64,000 nt of DNA from Streptomyces sp. NBC_01669 (GCF_026339735.1 NZ_JAPEQG010000001.1:7873001-7937000), one strand, 5' to 3'. Shown: positions 36,280-45,896, numbered from the stretch's first letter. Notes: generated from the letters alone by a model not told the origin. Translations and numbers: made by a program.

Positions 36280-36771
36280 CGCCACTCCTCGTCGATGGTC
36301 TCCCCTCCTTTCATGATGCGCGCCCCGGGAGGCGATGGAGTTCGACGAGCGGCAAAGCGGTACGGAACGCGGGGCGGTCGGGCTCCGGCCGGCGGCAACC
36401 GGCCCATCGTGAGCATGGTGGCGGCGACCGGGCCGTCCAGCACCGCCAAGTCGCGGGCCGGGACAGCAGGCCGCTGAGCAGCCGGGCTCCGTAGCCGAGG
36501 GTGGAACCAGGTCAGGCCGGACAGGCCGGTGGAAGGCTGTTCGACCCACCTCGGTCGACAGCTGTGGCAGATCTTGTCGTCGAAGGCGAAGACGGACTCG
36601 CCGTGCCCGTTGTGACCAGGCCCCTCTGGTGCCCGTCCGGAGGCGGCCACGTGCAGGCCACGGACCCCGGGGTGCGCAGCACCTTCGGGTGTGCGAGACG
36701 GCCCCCGACAGGCTCTGAGGGGGGAGCCGAGATCACGCCTGCACCTGCAGGCGTGCAGCGGACCACCGAAC
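36280..36771. other. Gap with a possible short gene scrap
   Basis: Minus-strand codons at about 36533-36608 read GESVFAFDDKICHSCRPRWV, resembling an internal piece of a Cys-containing actinobacterial protein of acetyltransferase type (low certainty). No start, stop or flanking similarity was found. The remainder shows nothing recognisable. Confidence 0.3.
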
Positions 36772-38334
36772 TCAGAGCCCGGTGACTTTGGCGCTCGCCG
36801 ACAGCTCGTAGACCAGGGTCACCGTGCGGCGGCTGCCGGGCGGGAGGGTGACGTCCCAGCGGGCGATGCCCTCGGCGTCGACCACGTCGGGCGCCGGGGA
36901 GCATGAATCCTTGTGCAGGCGTATCTCCACTGCCGAGACCTCCGAGACCGGGATCCGCTCCCGAAGGACGACCACCCGCTCGCCGTGCTCCCCGGGGGCG
37001 GAGAACCGGGACAGGTGCAGCCGGACCGTGCGGGTGACCACGGTCCGCTGGGTGATACCGGCGGAGTCGCGGGACTCTTCGGCATGCCGGACCACCCTGT
37101 AGTCGTCGCAGCTGCCGAAGGCCAGCTCGACGGGGGCGCCGGGGGCAGTGAAGCCCAGCGTGCCGCGGCCGCTGAATGCGCTGCCGCGGACCAGGTCCAC
37201 GGGCCCGGCGAGCAGCGCGTGGCCGGACAGGTTGTCGAACCGCACCACCTGGGTGACCAGGGGGGACAACTCCGGTGAGCAGGCGTACTCACTGGCCGCG
37301 GCCGTGGTGAATGCGGAGAGCAGCACTCGGTGGGCGCGGCCGTCACCGGGCACCGAGACCGGCGCGGGGGGTCTCAACACCCGCGCCTCGCCACCGTCGT
37401 CCACTCCCGGCAGGCCGAGCACCGGAGCCGGGCCGAGGGCCCCGATCTCCTCCTCGCGCAGTTCGACGTCGACCGTGCGGCGCTCCGCTGCGGAGCGGTC
37501 CTTGAGTGTCAGCCGGTCCTCGCCCAGCCGTGGCGGATCGGTGGCCAGCGCCGAGCGGGCCGTCGACAATGTCAGCCGTACGTCCGACCAGTCCTCACCG
37601 GTGCGCTGCCAGACCATCGCGTCGGTCTCCAGTGTCAGGGAGTCCCCGTCGAGCACGGCCCGGTAGGCGGGCCGCCACAGCGCACAGGGGGTGAGGTGGC
37701 TCAGGCGCAGCCCGACCGGCCCGGCGACCGTGGTCTCCACGGTCAACTCGATGTGGCCGACCAGCTCGGCGGGCTCCTCCTCGGAGAGATGCATGGCCCG
37801 CTGGGCTTCCCCGAGTTCGACAGCGAGGGCGGCCAGCCGGGCCTCCACGGCGCGGAGTTGCTCGCCGTGCGCGTCGCGCTCGTCGTCCACCCGGTCCAGT
37901 TCGCGGGCCCAGCGAGGCCGTTCGGTCTCCCCGGAGCCGGCGCCTTCGCCGATCTCCCGCAGCAGATCGGCGGCGAGGCGGCCGAGCAGGTCAAGGCGGG
38001 CATGCAGCCGGTCGCGTCGCTGCCCCAGGGCCAGCCGCTCCTCTTCGAGGGTGTGTACGCGGTGGCGCAGGGCGGAGTCGTCGTCGGTGGACGGCAGCGG
38101 CCCGCGCGGCGTCCAGCTGCGGACGATCCGCACGTCGAGCACGGTCGCGGGGTGATCGGCGGTCAGCTCGGCATGGAGGGTCCGGTCGACGGCCAGCGCA
38201 CTGACCGGCCCGAGACGCAGCCGCTGGACCCCGGCCTCCAGGTCGAGCACGACGGCGCGTTCGATGTGGGCGCGATCCTCAAGGCACGTGACGGCGGTGA
38301 CGGGGAGGGCGATCGGCTTCGGGGCCGTGGACAT
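36772..38334 (-). CDS. DUF4139/MuiA-like coiled-coil beta protein (second of tandem pair)
   Basis: A 520-residue protein of the DUF4139 (mucoidy inhibitor A-like) type: an N-terminal beta domain with CLEDRAHIERAVVLDLEAGV, a coiled coil over about residues 85-185 rich in Arg/Glu/Leu, the LTPCALWRPAYRA segment near 220 and a long beta C-domain with TRTVRLHLSRF and VTLPPGSRRTVTLVYEL. No signal or membrane segment. It starts 8 bp after the stop of a larger homologue, so the pair is one operon. The function is unknown; in Rhizobium, MuiA affects exopolysaccharide. Confidence 0.8.
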   Translation of the reverse strand: MSTAPKPIALPVTAVTCLEDRAHIERAVVLDLEAGVQRLRLGPVSALAVDRTLHAELTADHPATVLDVRIVRSWTPRGPLPSTDDDSALRHRVHTLEEERLALGQRRDRLHARLDLLGRLAADLLREIGEGAGSGETERPRWARELDRVDDERDAHGEQLRAVEARLAALAVELGEAQRAMHLSEEEPAELVGHIELTVETTVAGPVGLRLSHLTPCALWRPAYRAVLDGDSLTLETDAMVWQRTGEDWSDVRLTLSTARSALATDPPRLGEDRLTLKDRSAAERRTVDVELREEEIGALGPAPVLGLPGVDDGGEARVLRPPAPVSVPGDGRAHRVLLSAFTTAAASEYACSPELSPLVTQVVRFDNLSGHALLAGPVDLVRGSAFSGRGTLGFTAPGAPVELAFGSCDDYRVVRHAEESRDSAGITQRTVVTRTVRLHLSRFSAPGEHGERVVVLRERIPVSEVSAVEIRLHKDSCSPAPDVVDAEGIARWDVTLPPGSRRTVTLVYELSASAKVTGL

Positions 38335-38342
38335 GGCGTGTG

Positions 38343-40427
38343 TCAGCTCCTGCGGTTGCCGCCGACCAGGGCCTTGCCGGTCGGGATGCGGATCTCGTAG
38401 CCGCCGTCGAGGGCGGCAGTGGCGCCTGCGGGCAGGTCCAGTCGCCAGACGCGGGTGCCCGGAGCATGTCGATCGGGCCCCGTGCCTTCCTCGGGTGCCG
38501 TCCAGTCGGCCCGTTCCTCGATCCGGACGTCCGGGTCGGAGCTGACCGGCACCCGCTCGCGGACTTCCACGGTCACGGGCCTCGCGAGCCGGTTGGCCAG
38601 CTCCACGTGGACGCGGTGGTCGAGCACGGTGGTGTTGTTGCGCAGGCCGGAGGTCGACTCGTGCAGGTTCGTACGGTGGGTGACCCGGATGCCCTCGGCC
38701 GGCCCGAGCCCCACCCGGCGGACACCGCCGGGGGCAAGCGTGGGCAGTGCGGCGGTCAGGAGGAAGTCGTCGTCGACGGTGACCTCCACCGGGCCGGCCA
38801 GCAGTGCCTGGTCGGTGGCGTTGGAGAGCACCAACGTCGCGTACACGGTCTGCTCCACGGACGGCACGCAGAGGTACTCGGTCCGCAGGCCGACCGGGAT
38901 CTCGCCGATGGTGACGGTGTGCCAGGTGCCGTCCGACGGAATGTCGGCGCGGGCGGTGGCATCGAAGCGGTGGTCGAAGGAACCCGCCGACTCGCGGGGC
39001 CGCACGGCCTGTCCGGGCAACGGCAGCGCGGCCACCGCTTCGGCGCGGCGGCGGTACTCGGCCGCCACCGGGTCGAAGGGAGAGTCGGGAAACAGCCGGC
39101 CTCTGCGACCCCCCTGCTCGTCGGGGCCGCACAGCACAAGGGCGGCATAGTCGAGCTCGGCGCCGCTCGGTTGCGGCGGACCGGCTACCGGCGCGGGAGG
39201 GGGTGGCGGCGCAGCCCGGCCCGGAGCCGCGGGCGCCATGGCGGCGGGGGCACCCGCGAAGGACCTGCCGCCGGTACGCGGCCTGTCGCCCGGTCGCGAC
39301 CCGGCCGGCTGCGCGAGGGCGGGCATCCCGTCGCCGAAGACTTCCGGGGGAGCGCCGTCTGCGCCGCCGGGCACCGGGACTGCGGCCGGCGAACCGCCGT
39401 ACCTCTGCGGTGCCGGCGGCGGGGGAGGCGGTGATGGCGGAACGGGACCGGGTGCGGAGCCGGCCCCGACAGCCGCGGATGCGGCGGTCGTGGCTGGGCC
39501 AGGGCCTGCCGCGTCGTACCCGGAGAACAGGTCGACGAGCCCGGCCGGGGGCTCGCGCCAGCCAGAAGGCGCGGGGGCGGGCTGACTGCGTCCGATCCGG
39601 ATCGAGCTGAGCCTCGGCAGGTCGGTGCGGCGCCGAAGATCGGCGGTGGCCAAGGCGATGCGCACGCCGGTCCAGTCCTCGCCGGTCCGCTGGGCGACCG
39701 AGGCGCGCAGCACCAGACGGCCGCTGCCGTCGCCCTGACGGTGAGTGAGACGGTAGGTCGGCACCCAGACGGCGCCCGGCACCCCGTATTCCAGCTCCAG
39801 CTCCAGCTCCACCTCCGGCTCACCGGTGCCCTCGAGGGTCAGGACCGCGCAGACCGTGGTCTCCACCTGCGTTGACGGCGCGTCGGTGGAGGCGCGGGCG
39901 AGCCTGTCGGCGGCGACGGTGAGCTCGTGCTCGACGTTGTGCAGTGCCTCCTCCAGCTCGACGAGGCGGTTGTGCAGTCCCGTCAGCCGCTCGTCGACGA
40001 AGTCGGCGAGCTCCAGCCACGCGTCGACCGGGGCGCGGCGGTGCGGGTCCTCGCGCCTGCGGGCGGGTGGGACCGGGTGGAGAGCCCTGACCTCCTCGAT
40101 CAGGCTCAGCTGTCGGTCCCGGCGTCCCTGCGCCGCCGCGCACTCGTCGCTCAACCGCTCGACCTCGTGCCGCAACTCGTCGGGCGTGCCCGTGCCGAGC
40201 AGCTCGGCCTCGACTTCCAACCGGACCTCGGTGACGCGCACCCCGGGGGCACCCAGGACACGGGCCCGTAGCGAACCCGGGTCCAGCGAGCGGGGCAGTC
40301 CCGTCACCCGCACCCGGCCGTCAGGCGACACGCTGCCCCGGGCCAGGCGTCGGCAGACCGCGCCCTGCGCGTACACCACGACCGAATCGAGGGTCGATCC
40401 CCACCTCTGTGTCGACTCAGCCGTCAT
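38343..40427 (-). CDS. DUF4139/MuiA-like protein with Pro-rich insert (first of tandem pair)
   Basis: A 694-residue protein with the same plan as its neighbour: beta N-domain (VVYAQGAVCRRLARG), coiled coil over about 70-190, and GAVWVPTYRLTH near 235, the DUF4139 entry motif. It differs by a low-complexity Pro/Ala/Gly insert of about 170 residues (roughly 300-470) with runs of Pro. The C-terminal beta domain includes NNTTVLDHRVHVELANRLAR and LDLPAGATAALDGGYEI. The start is taken at ATG 40427; 40448 is possible. The two products probably assemble together, but function is unknown. Confidence 0.8.
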   Translation of the reverse strand: MTAESTQRWGSTLDSVVVYAQGAVCRRLARGSVSPDGRVRVTGLPRSLDPGSLRARVLGAPGVRVTEVRLEVEAELLGTGTPDELRHEVERLSDECAAAQGRRDRQLSLIEEVRALHPVPPARRREDPHRRAPVDAWLELADFVDERLTGLHNRLVELEEALHNVEHELTVAADRLARASTDAPSTQVETTVCAVLTLEGTGEPEVELELELEYGVPGAVWVPTYRLTHRQGDGSGRLVLRASVAQRTGEDWTGVRIALATADLRRRTDLPRLSSIRIGRSQPAPAPSGWREPPAGLVDLFSGYDAAGPGPATTAASAAVGAGSAPGPVPPSPPPPPPAPQRYGGSPAAVPVPGGADGAPPEVFGDGMPALAQPAGSRPGDRPRTGGRSFAGAPAAMAPAAPGRAAPPPPPAPVAGPPQPSGAELDYAALVLCGPDEQGGRRGRLFPDSPFDPVAAEYRRRAEAVAALPLPGQAVRPRESAGSFDHRFDATARADIPSDGTWHTVTIGEIPVGLRTEYLCVPSVEQTVYATLVLSNATDQALLAGPVEVTVDDDFLLTAALPTLAPGGVRRVGLGPAEGIRVTHRTNLHESTSGLRNNTTVLDHRVHVELANRLARPVTVEVRERVPVSSDPDVRIEERADWTAPEEGTGPDRHAPGTRVWRLDLPAGATAALDGGYEIRIPTGKALVGGNRRS

Positions 40428-40559
40428 GTGCTCCGCCCCCCGCCGCATCCATGCTGAGCGAAGCCTACGCCCGGGCGGTCTGCGCGTCCGCGTCGAATCA
40501 GGAGGACGGCTTCCAGGACCACACGTCCTGTTGGCTGAGCAGCCGTTTCAGCGGGGCCG

Positions 40560-41105
40560 TCAGGTCTGCATAACCACGGCGATGTCGAGCTCCAGTACCA
40601 CCTTCTGGCTGACCAGAACCCTGGTCGCCGCGTTCCAGTTCACGCCCCAGTTGTCGCGGTTGATCGTGATGCCGCCCTTGAAGCCGACCCGGTAGCCGCC
40701 CCGTGGGCCGTTCTCGGCGCCGGTCAGTTCGAGGTCGACGGTGACCGGCTTGGTCACACCGCGGAGGGTCAGGTCACCGGTGACCCTGAAAACGGTGTCG
40801 GCGAGCTGTTGCACCGTGGTCGAGGTGAAGACGAGGGTGGGGTGGTGGTCCACGTCCAGGAAGGTGTCACGCAGCTGGTCGTCACGCTGCTGGTTGCGGG
40901 TCTGGATGCTCTTCGCCTGGATCGTGAGCCGGGTGCTGGACTTCGACGGGTCTTCGCCGTCGATGTGCGCACTGCCCTCGTACTGCTCGAACTGCCCGCG
41001 CACTCTGGTGCCCATCGTGTGCCGGGCGACGAAGCCGATTCGCGTACCGGAGGGGTCGAGGACGTAGTCGCCGGTCAGCTCGCTGAGTGTGGTCATGATG
41101 GACAT
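40560..41105 (-). CDS. YceI family lipid-binding beta-barrel protein
   Basis: A 181-residue cytoplasmic YceI protein: DYVLDPSGTRIGFVARHTMG at the start, DPSKSSTRLTIQAKSIQTRN, LDVDHHPTLVFTST, and GFKGGITINRDNWGVNWN. The family binds polyisoprenoid lipids in an 8-stranded barrel. The ATG at 41105 has AGGAGCG before it. A 22-codon tail similar to no named protein lies just past the stop (DVWSWKPSS, 40498-40560). The upstream SnoaL-like gene ends 54 bp away in the same direction and may be co-transcribed. Confidence 0.92.
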   Translation of the reverse strand: MSIMTTLSELTGDYVLDPSGTRIGFVARHTMGTRVRGQFEQYEGSAHIDGEDPSKSSTRLTIQAKSIQTRNQQRDDQLRDTFLDVDHHPTLVFTSTTVQQLADTVFRVTGDLTLRGVTKPVTVDLELTGAENGPRGGYRVGFKGGITINRDNWGVNWNAATRVLVSQKVVLELDIAVVMQT

Positions 41106-41158
41106 GCCAGGTCGCTCCTGGTGGGAAAAGGGTGGTTGATCTTTCAGTTCCGAGACGG

Positions 41159-41623
41159 TCACGGTTCGCGGACAGACCCGGGCACTGTGCGGGGCTCCGA
41201 GCCGGCCAGCGGGGTGGTGTCGAGGTACCTGACCTCGTAGACGCGCTCGGTGAACTTCCAGCCGCTCTGGGTACGCCGGTAGCGGTCGTGGTAGAGGGAG
41301 TGGTTCAGGTGCGAAGAGCCGTCGCGCATGCGCCCGAACTCCGCGACGTAGGCACGGCCGACCGCGGTGTCGCCCTCGATCCGGATCGTGCCCGGGTGCA
41401 CGGTCTGCACGAAGTACTCCCAGTGGTCCTGCAGTCGCTCGATCGCGGCGCGGATCTCGCCCCGGCCGACGAACTCAGCGGGAATGTGGGGCATCCGCCA
41501 CGCGCCGTCGTGGGTGAACAGCGACGCGAACCGGTCGTGGTCGTGCATCATCCCCGCGTCGGTGAACTCGCCGCGTAGCGCCTCGATCTCGACGCGATCC
41601 GCGATGGCCTGAATGTCGGTCAT
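41159..41623 (-). CDS. SnoaL/NTF2-like small protein
   Basis: A 154-residue NTF2-fold protein: DRVEIEALRGEFTDAGMMHD, LFTHDGAWRMPHIPAEFVGR, RVYEVRYLD. The cone-shaped fold houses small hydrophobic ligands or acts as isomerase, hydratase or binding domain. It is divergent from the ECF41 sigma gene, 160 bp away, and ECF41 regulons often target a neighbouring gene, so it may be the sigma factor's target. Catalytic residues are not assignable. Confidence 0.8.
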   Translation of the reverse strand: MTDIQAIADRVEIEALRGEFTDAGMMHDHDRFASLFTHDGAWRMPHIPAEFVGRGEIRAAIERLQDHWEYFVQTVHPGTIRIEGDTAVGRAYVAEFGRMRDGSSHLNHSLYHDRYRRTQSGWKFTERVYEVRYLDTTPLAGSEPRTVPGSVREP

Positions 41624-41782
41624 GGTGTCGACCGATCTTCCTGTTCGATGGCTGGCGTTCGTCTCAGCAGTCCGACGAGACGACCGCCCGGAATGTCAGG
41701 TCGACGTGCCGCCTCACATTCCCAGGGGGTGGCTCGTCGTACTGGTGTGAGCAAGATGCGATCAAGGAAAGTCGGTAACTCC

Positions 41783-42724
41783 ATGAACACCTCGTCCGAG
41801 CCGGGACTCGGCCGGCCCGATCCGGGTCTGAGCGCGATCATGAGTGAGCGGCGTCAGCTGATCGGCGTGGCGTACCGGCTCCTCGGCTCGCTGGCCGATG
41901 CAGAGGACGTCGTACAGGAGACGTACGCGCGCTGGTACGCGATGTCCCGGCAGGAGCAGGAGGCCGTCAACCATCCCGGCGCCTGGCTGACGAAGGTAGC
42001 CAGTCGTATCTGTCTCGACCTGCTCCGCTCGGCACGGGCACGGCGCGAGCGCTACGTGGGCGAATGGATCCCCGAACCGCTGCCCGGACGTCCGGAGTGG
42101 ATCGATGTGAGGCCGGGCGACACCACTGCCGACCCGGCCGACCGGGTCACCCTCGACGAGTCGGTCCACATGGCCTTCCTCGTCGTCCTCGACTCGATGA
42201 CCCCGGCTGAGCGCGTCGCCTTCATCCTGCACGACGTATTCCGCTACTCCTTCGCCGAAGTGGCCGAGATCGTCGGCCGCACTCCCGCGGCATGCCGCCA
42301 GCTGGCCTCCTCGGCCCGCCGACGCCTCCACACGTCGCAGACCCCCGCTGCTCCCGCAGCTCAACGTGCCGCCCTCGTCAGGCACTTCAAACGGGCCTGG
42401 GAAGCCAAGGACATCGACGCCCTCGTCGGCCTGCTCGCCTCCGACGCCACGGCGGTCGGCGATGGTGGCGGCCTCGTCAGCGCCGCGCCGCGCCCCGTCG
42501 AAGGCGACGAGCACATCGCGCGCTACCTGGTCGATCTCGCCGGCAAGGTACCCGACCTGACGATCCAGGAGCGCACGGTCAATGCTCAGCCCGGTCTGAT
42601 CGCTCAGCAGGCGGAAGTCACCGTCGCGGTGTTCGCGTTCGACGTCGATGGCGCCCGGATCACGCGCATCTGGGCAGTCCGGAACCCCGAGAAGCTCCGG
42701 CCCTGGACGGCCCGAACGGCGTAG
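41783..42724 (+). CDS. ECF41-group RNA polymerase sigma factor (SigJ-like) with C-terminal SnoaL domain
   Basis: A 313-residue ECF sigma factor. Region 2 (LIGVAYRLLGSLADAEDVVQ, then ETYARWY) spans about 20-90, region 4 (LTPAERVAFILHDVF, SFAEVAEIVGRTPAACRQL) about 130-185, and a SnoaL-like C-terminal extension follows to residue 313. The ECF41 signatures are present: WIPEPL near 95 and DGGG near 226. In this group the extension replaces a separate anti-sigma factor and modulates activity. ATG 41783 begins the chain; the frame extends upstream without conserved sequence. Its typical partner genes are COE oxidoreductases. Confidence 0.9.
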   Translation: MNTSSEPGLGRPDPGLSAIMSERRQLIGVAYRLLGSLADAEDVVQETYARWYAMSRQEQEAVNHPGAWLTKVASRICLDLLRSARARRERYVGEWIPEPLPGRPEWIDVRPGDTTADPADRVTLDESVHMAFLVVLDSMTPAERVAFILHDVFRYSFAEVAEIVGRTPAACRQLASSARRRLHTSQTPAAPAAQRAALVRHFKRAWEAKDIDALVGLLASDATAVGDGGGLVSAAPRPVEGDEHIARYLVDLAGKVPDLTIQERTVNAQPGLIAQQAEVTVAVFAFDVDGARITRIWAVRNPEKLRPWTARTA

Positions 42725-43204
42725 CCGTCGATCCGGGCCGAGGCGGAGCGTCACCAGCTCCCGCGTCGCGGGCGGGCACGGGATTCAGCTCCGCATGCGG
42801 TTCGTCTCGCCCGCCCATCCGCGCTCCGCGCCACGCTTGCGGGCGGTGGGCGGCTCCGTCGGACCCCGGGTACGCCGGTCCGAGGCCCGGTCAGACGGGT
42901 GAGCTCCCTATGGCTGCGGCGGCGCAACACCCGTGGCGCGCAGGGCGCGTGTGGCTCCTGGTGGTCGTGCCACCACCGGCACGATCCGGCTCCGGTCCTG
43001 ACGCGGCCGCCCGAGTGACCTACGCCTTGGGGCGCGGGTGCACCAGGTGCCGTGCAACCCGCGCGCCGGTCGGGCCGGCGAGCCGTTGCTCCGTCGTGTC
43101 GGCGGGCGCTGTTCGCTCCCACCGCGATGCTCCTCCGCCTTTCTTCGCCGCCCATGTCACAGACGGCGGGGCTGTCTCGTCTCGGGTCTCAGAGAAGGCT
43201 TTGA
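42725..43204. other. Gap without recognisable gene
   Basis: Some 480 bp after the ECF41 gene with no family recognised on either strand. Frames are open but lack coding character. It leads directly into the truncated epimerase fragment. Confidence 0.45.
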
Positions 43205-43639
43205 GCGGGAGCCGGCGGCGCGGTCCTGCGCTACGGCGGGCTCTACGGGCCGGGCGCCACCGACGACCAGGTCGGGTTGATCCGGAAGCGGCAGTTCCCG
43301 CTGGTGGGGCGCGCCACCGGCTACAGCTCGTGGGTGCATCTCGACGACGCGGCGAGTGCGACCGTCCTGGCCGTGGAGCAGAAGGCGAGGGGCGTGTTCA
43401 ACATCGTCGACGACGAGCCGGCCCCGGCCGCCGAGTGGCTGCCGTATGTGGCCGCGTGTGCGGGGGCGAAGCCGCCGATGCGGGTCCCGGTGTGGCTGGC
43501 CCGGCTGCTGGCCGGGGAGGTGGCCGTGGTGATGACGACCGAGGGGCGCGCCTTCTCCAACGCCAAGGCCAAGCGGGAGCTCGGCTGGGAGCTGCGCTAC
43601 CCCTCGTGGCGACAGGGCTTCAAGGAGGAGCTGTCGTGA
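43205..43639 (+). pseudogene. NAD-dependent epimerase/oxidoreductase, 5'-truncated
   Basis: Codons from about 43220 read VLRYGGLYGPG, HLDDAASATVLAVEQKARGV and FNIVDDEPAPAAEWLPYVAA, ending SNAKAKRELGWELRYPSW. This is the substrate-binding half of an extended SDR of the COE type commonly beside ECF41 sigma genes. The Rossmann domain is gone; a stop at 43202 closes the frame upstream. Its stop overlaps the next GTG, retaining the ancestral operon junction. Confidence 0.8.
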
Positions 43640-44148
43640 CCCGGACCGAGGAGTTCGAGGACCTGCGGCCGCTGCTGTTCGCGATCGCGTACCGAATCCT
43701 CGGCAGTGTGACCGAGGCGGAGGACGCCGTCCAGGACACCTGGCTGCGCTACGCAGCATCCCCGACCCGGCCCGCCTCGGCCAAGGCGTTCCTGTCGGCC
43801 GTGGTCACCCGCATCTCGATCGACACGCCGCGCTCGGCCCGGGTCCGACGCGAGGAGTACGTCGGGCCCCGGTTCCCCGAGTCGCTGCTCACCGACCCGT
43901 ACGAGAACCCGGAGCGCTCGGCAGAACTGGCCGACTCCCTGTCCATGGCGGCCCTGTTGCTGCTGGAACGGCTGACCCCGCTGGAGCCTCGGTCTGTCGA
44001 CGGGCACATCATCGGCCGGGCCGAGGACTGGGAGGTCTCGGGTGCCACGAACCCGATGTCACACCCCAGGCTCGGCCCCTGGCTCCGTGGTGAGCGCGGC
44101 CCTCACGACGGCCCGGTGCCCGGCGGCAGGGAAGACGGTCACGAATGA
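43636..44148 (+). pseudogene. Second ECF41-type sigma factor, truncated after region 2
   Basis: From GTG 43636 the reading is typical: FEDLRPLLFAIAYRILGSVT, EAEDAVQDTWLRY, VTRISIDTPRSARVRREEYV and GPRFPESLL, the counterpart of the ECF41 WLPEPL motif. Similarity stops after LLLERLTPLE near residue 115, just before region 4. The rest (to 44148) is unrelated to any sigma domain, so promoter -35 recognition and the SnoaL extension are lost. Confidence 0.8.
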
Positions 44149-44203
44149 CACGGACAGTGAGAGCGAAAGTGACGGGCCGCGTACGAGGCACGCGCTTCGT
44201 GGC

Positions 44204-44578
44204 TCAGCCCGGGTACGGGTCGTAGCAGTCGAGGGCCGGGTGGTAGAGCACTCTCCAGGTGCTCGGGTCGACGACGCCGCTTGCGGGCAGGCCGTGGCAG
44301 CCCTGGATCCAGCGGATCTTGTCGCGCAGGCGGAGGTCGAAGACGCCGTCGACGGTGAGTTTGGGCGGGACACCTCCCCACCGGTTGCTCAGGCACTGCG
44401 CCTGCATGACCGCGCTGCCGCTCTGGCCGAAGCTGAGGACGGGGCGAGCCGTGGACGGCGTGTGGGAACACCCTCCGTCCGTGGACTCGGCGCCCGATGC
44501 GAACTGTGGCGCCGCCATGCTCAGTGATGCGGCCACGCACAGGGTGGCGCTCCAGGTGAGGAGTCTGAGACGGCTCAT
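44204..44578 (-). CDS. Small secreted peptidoglycan-binding-domain protein
   Basis: A 124-residue secreted protein. ATG 44578 follows AGAGGAGG; a Sec signal with Leu/Ala core ends near ASG. The mature part is a single PGBD1-like domain: SFGQSGSAVMQAQCLSN, DGVFDLRLRDKIRWIQ and SGVVDPSTWRVL. Four Cys (one pair flanking the domain) suggest disulfides. It likely sits in the cell wall. No enzymatic domain is attached. Confidence 0.8.
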   Translation of the reverse strand: MSRLRLLTWSATLCVAASLSMAAPQFASGAESTDGGCSHTPSTARPVLSFGQSGSAVMQAQCLSNRWGGVPPKLTVDGVFDLRLRDKIRWIQGCHGLPASGVVDPSTWRVLYHPALDCYDPYPG

Positions 44579-44760
44579 CCGGCCTCCTCTTTCGTGTGAT
44601 CGGCCCCGGTGGGCTTGCGCTGCCGGGAGCCGGAGTGCGACGTATCTCCCATCCTCTCCGGGTTGGATGTGGTTCGCGACCCTTGCGGGCTGCGTCGCAG
44701 GTGGCACTCACGTAGCGCGGTGGAGGGCGCCGTGCGAGCCCGCCGGGGCCGTCTCGCCCT

Positions 44761-44870
44761 CTACGCGATCGTGTCGTCGTCGATCTCGCTGAGCGAGCCC
44801 TCCTGGGCGCGCGGGGCGCCCGCGAAGTAGCGGAGGTGTTCGATGGCGAGCGGGATGTCGGCGGCCGGCG
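44761..44870 (-). pseudogene. Aldehyde dehydrogenase fragment (36 codons)
   Basis: The minus strand reads ADIPLAIEHLRYFAGAPRAQ then EGSLSEIDDDTIA and a stop. It matches the segment of NAD-dependent aldehyde dehydrogenases just before the EPLGV motif. It abuts the glycosidase fragment on the other strand at about 44870, with no spacer. Confidence 0.7.
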
Positions 44871-45329
44871 TTTTCCGACGGCTGGTTCCACGACACCGCG
44901 CTCGGCACCGGCGCGCCGCTCACGGCCCGCGGCCGCGGCATCGAGGGTGCGGTCCCGCTGTGGACCGGCACTGCGTCCAGGACGCAGGCCCGCGCCGTGC
45001 GCGACAAGCTGACGGACCCGGCGGAGTTCGCGACGACCGTCCCGTTCCCGACCGTGTCGAAGAGCTCCCTCTACTTCTCGCCGACCGCGTACTGGCGCGG
45101 CCCCGTCTGGTTCGACCAGGCCTACTTCGCCCTCGGCGGGCTGCGCCGCTACGGCTATGACAAGGACGCGAATGCCCTGACGGAGCAACTCCTCACCCGA
45201 GCGTCGGGCCTCACCGGCAACGGGTCGATCATGGAGAACTACGACCCGATGACGGGAGCCCCACTCAACTCGCCCAACTTCAGCTGGTCGGCGGCTCTGC
45301 TGCTGCCGATGCTGACGCGGGACAACTAG
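44871..45329 (+). pseudogene. GH63/MGH1-like glycoside hydrolase, C-terminal fragment
   Basis: In one frame: SDGWFHDTALGTGAPLTARG, then GAVPLWTGTAS, SLYFSPTAYWRGPVWFDQAY and SIMENYDPMTGAPLNSPNFS, finishing WSAALLLPML and stop 45329. This is the (alpha/alpha)6 C-terminal part of MGH1/GH63-type glycosidases, about 150 of some 450 or more residues. There is no start codon, and upstream sequence belongs to a different gene on the other strand. Confidence 0.8.
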
Positions 45330-45465
45330 GCTCTGTCTCTCCGATCACCTGTTCAGGAAATGCGCAACGGGCGGGATCTCGCGGGTGCTGAGGTACCACC
45401 CGGACAGCCCCGTTCTCCTCAACGGCAGTGCTGCACGGGCGGGTGTCCAACGAAGGCCAGACCGC

Positions 45466-45850
45466 CTACAGCACAAGCAATGCCTGGTCTACATCACGTT
45501 CGCGTCTGGCCAGCGCATGCAATACGGCCTGATCACCGTGCCTTTCGCGGGCAGCCGCGACAAGCACGTCAACCGCGACAGCGAGTGCGGCTTCGGGCGC
45601 CGGGCAGCGAGCGCCCACACTCAATGCCAAGTCATCGAGGTGAACCGTCAGTTCCACACAGCGGGTCTGGAGATAGCCGTCGAGCAGCATTTCCTCTCCT
45701 GGTCGGTGAAGGATGGCCACTCGCCGATCGGCAGGCTCCTTGTCCAACCGCCGCGCCAGCCGTTGCCACGCAGCCTGCGCCTGCTCACCCACGAACGGAG
45801 CCAGATCAGCGGCGCAGCGGCGATCACGTCTTTCTCGGCACCGCGACAGC
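45466..45850 (-). pseudogene. Mycothiol-dependent maleylpyruvate isomerase-like, 5'-truncated
   Basis: The frame gives DLAPFVGEQAQAAWQRLARR, PADRRVAILHRPGEEMLLDG, then CVELTVHLDDLALSVG and ALAVAVDVLVAAARERHG, ending RRERDVDQALLVL and a stop. This is the second half of an MDMPI/TIGR03083-type protein (DinB-like fold). The N-terminal metal-binding helix bundle is missing, and upstream frames break near 45850. Confidence 0.7.
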
Positions 45851-45896
45851 AGTCGCAGTCGTCATCTGGCTCCGAACATGACCGCACGAACAAGCC

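Noticed and set aside
39420..39440. Pro-rich low-complexity run as a possible repeat array or CRISPR
   Set aside because: It is a coding Pro/Ala linker inside the first MuiA-like protein, without regular repeat-spacer structure. No CRISPR array was seen anywhere.
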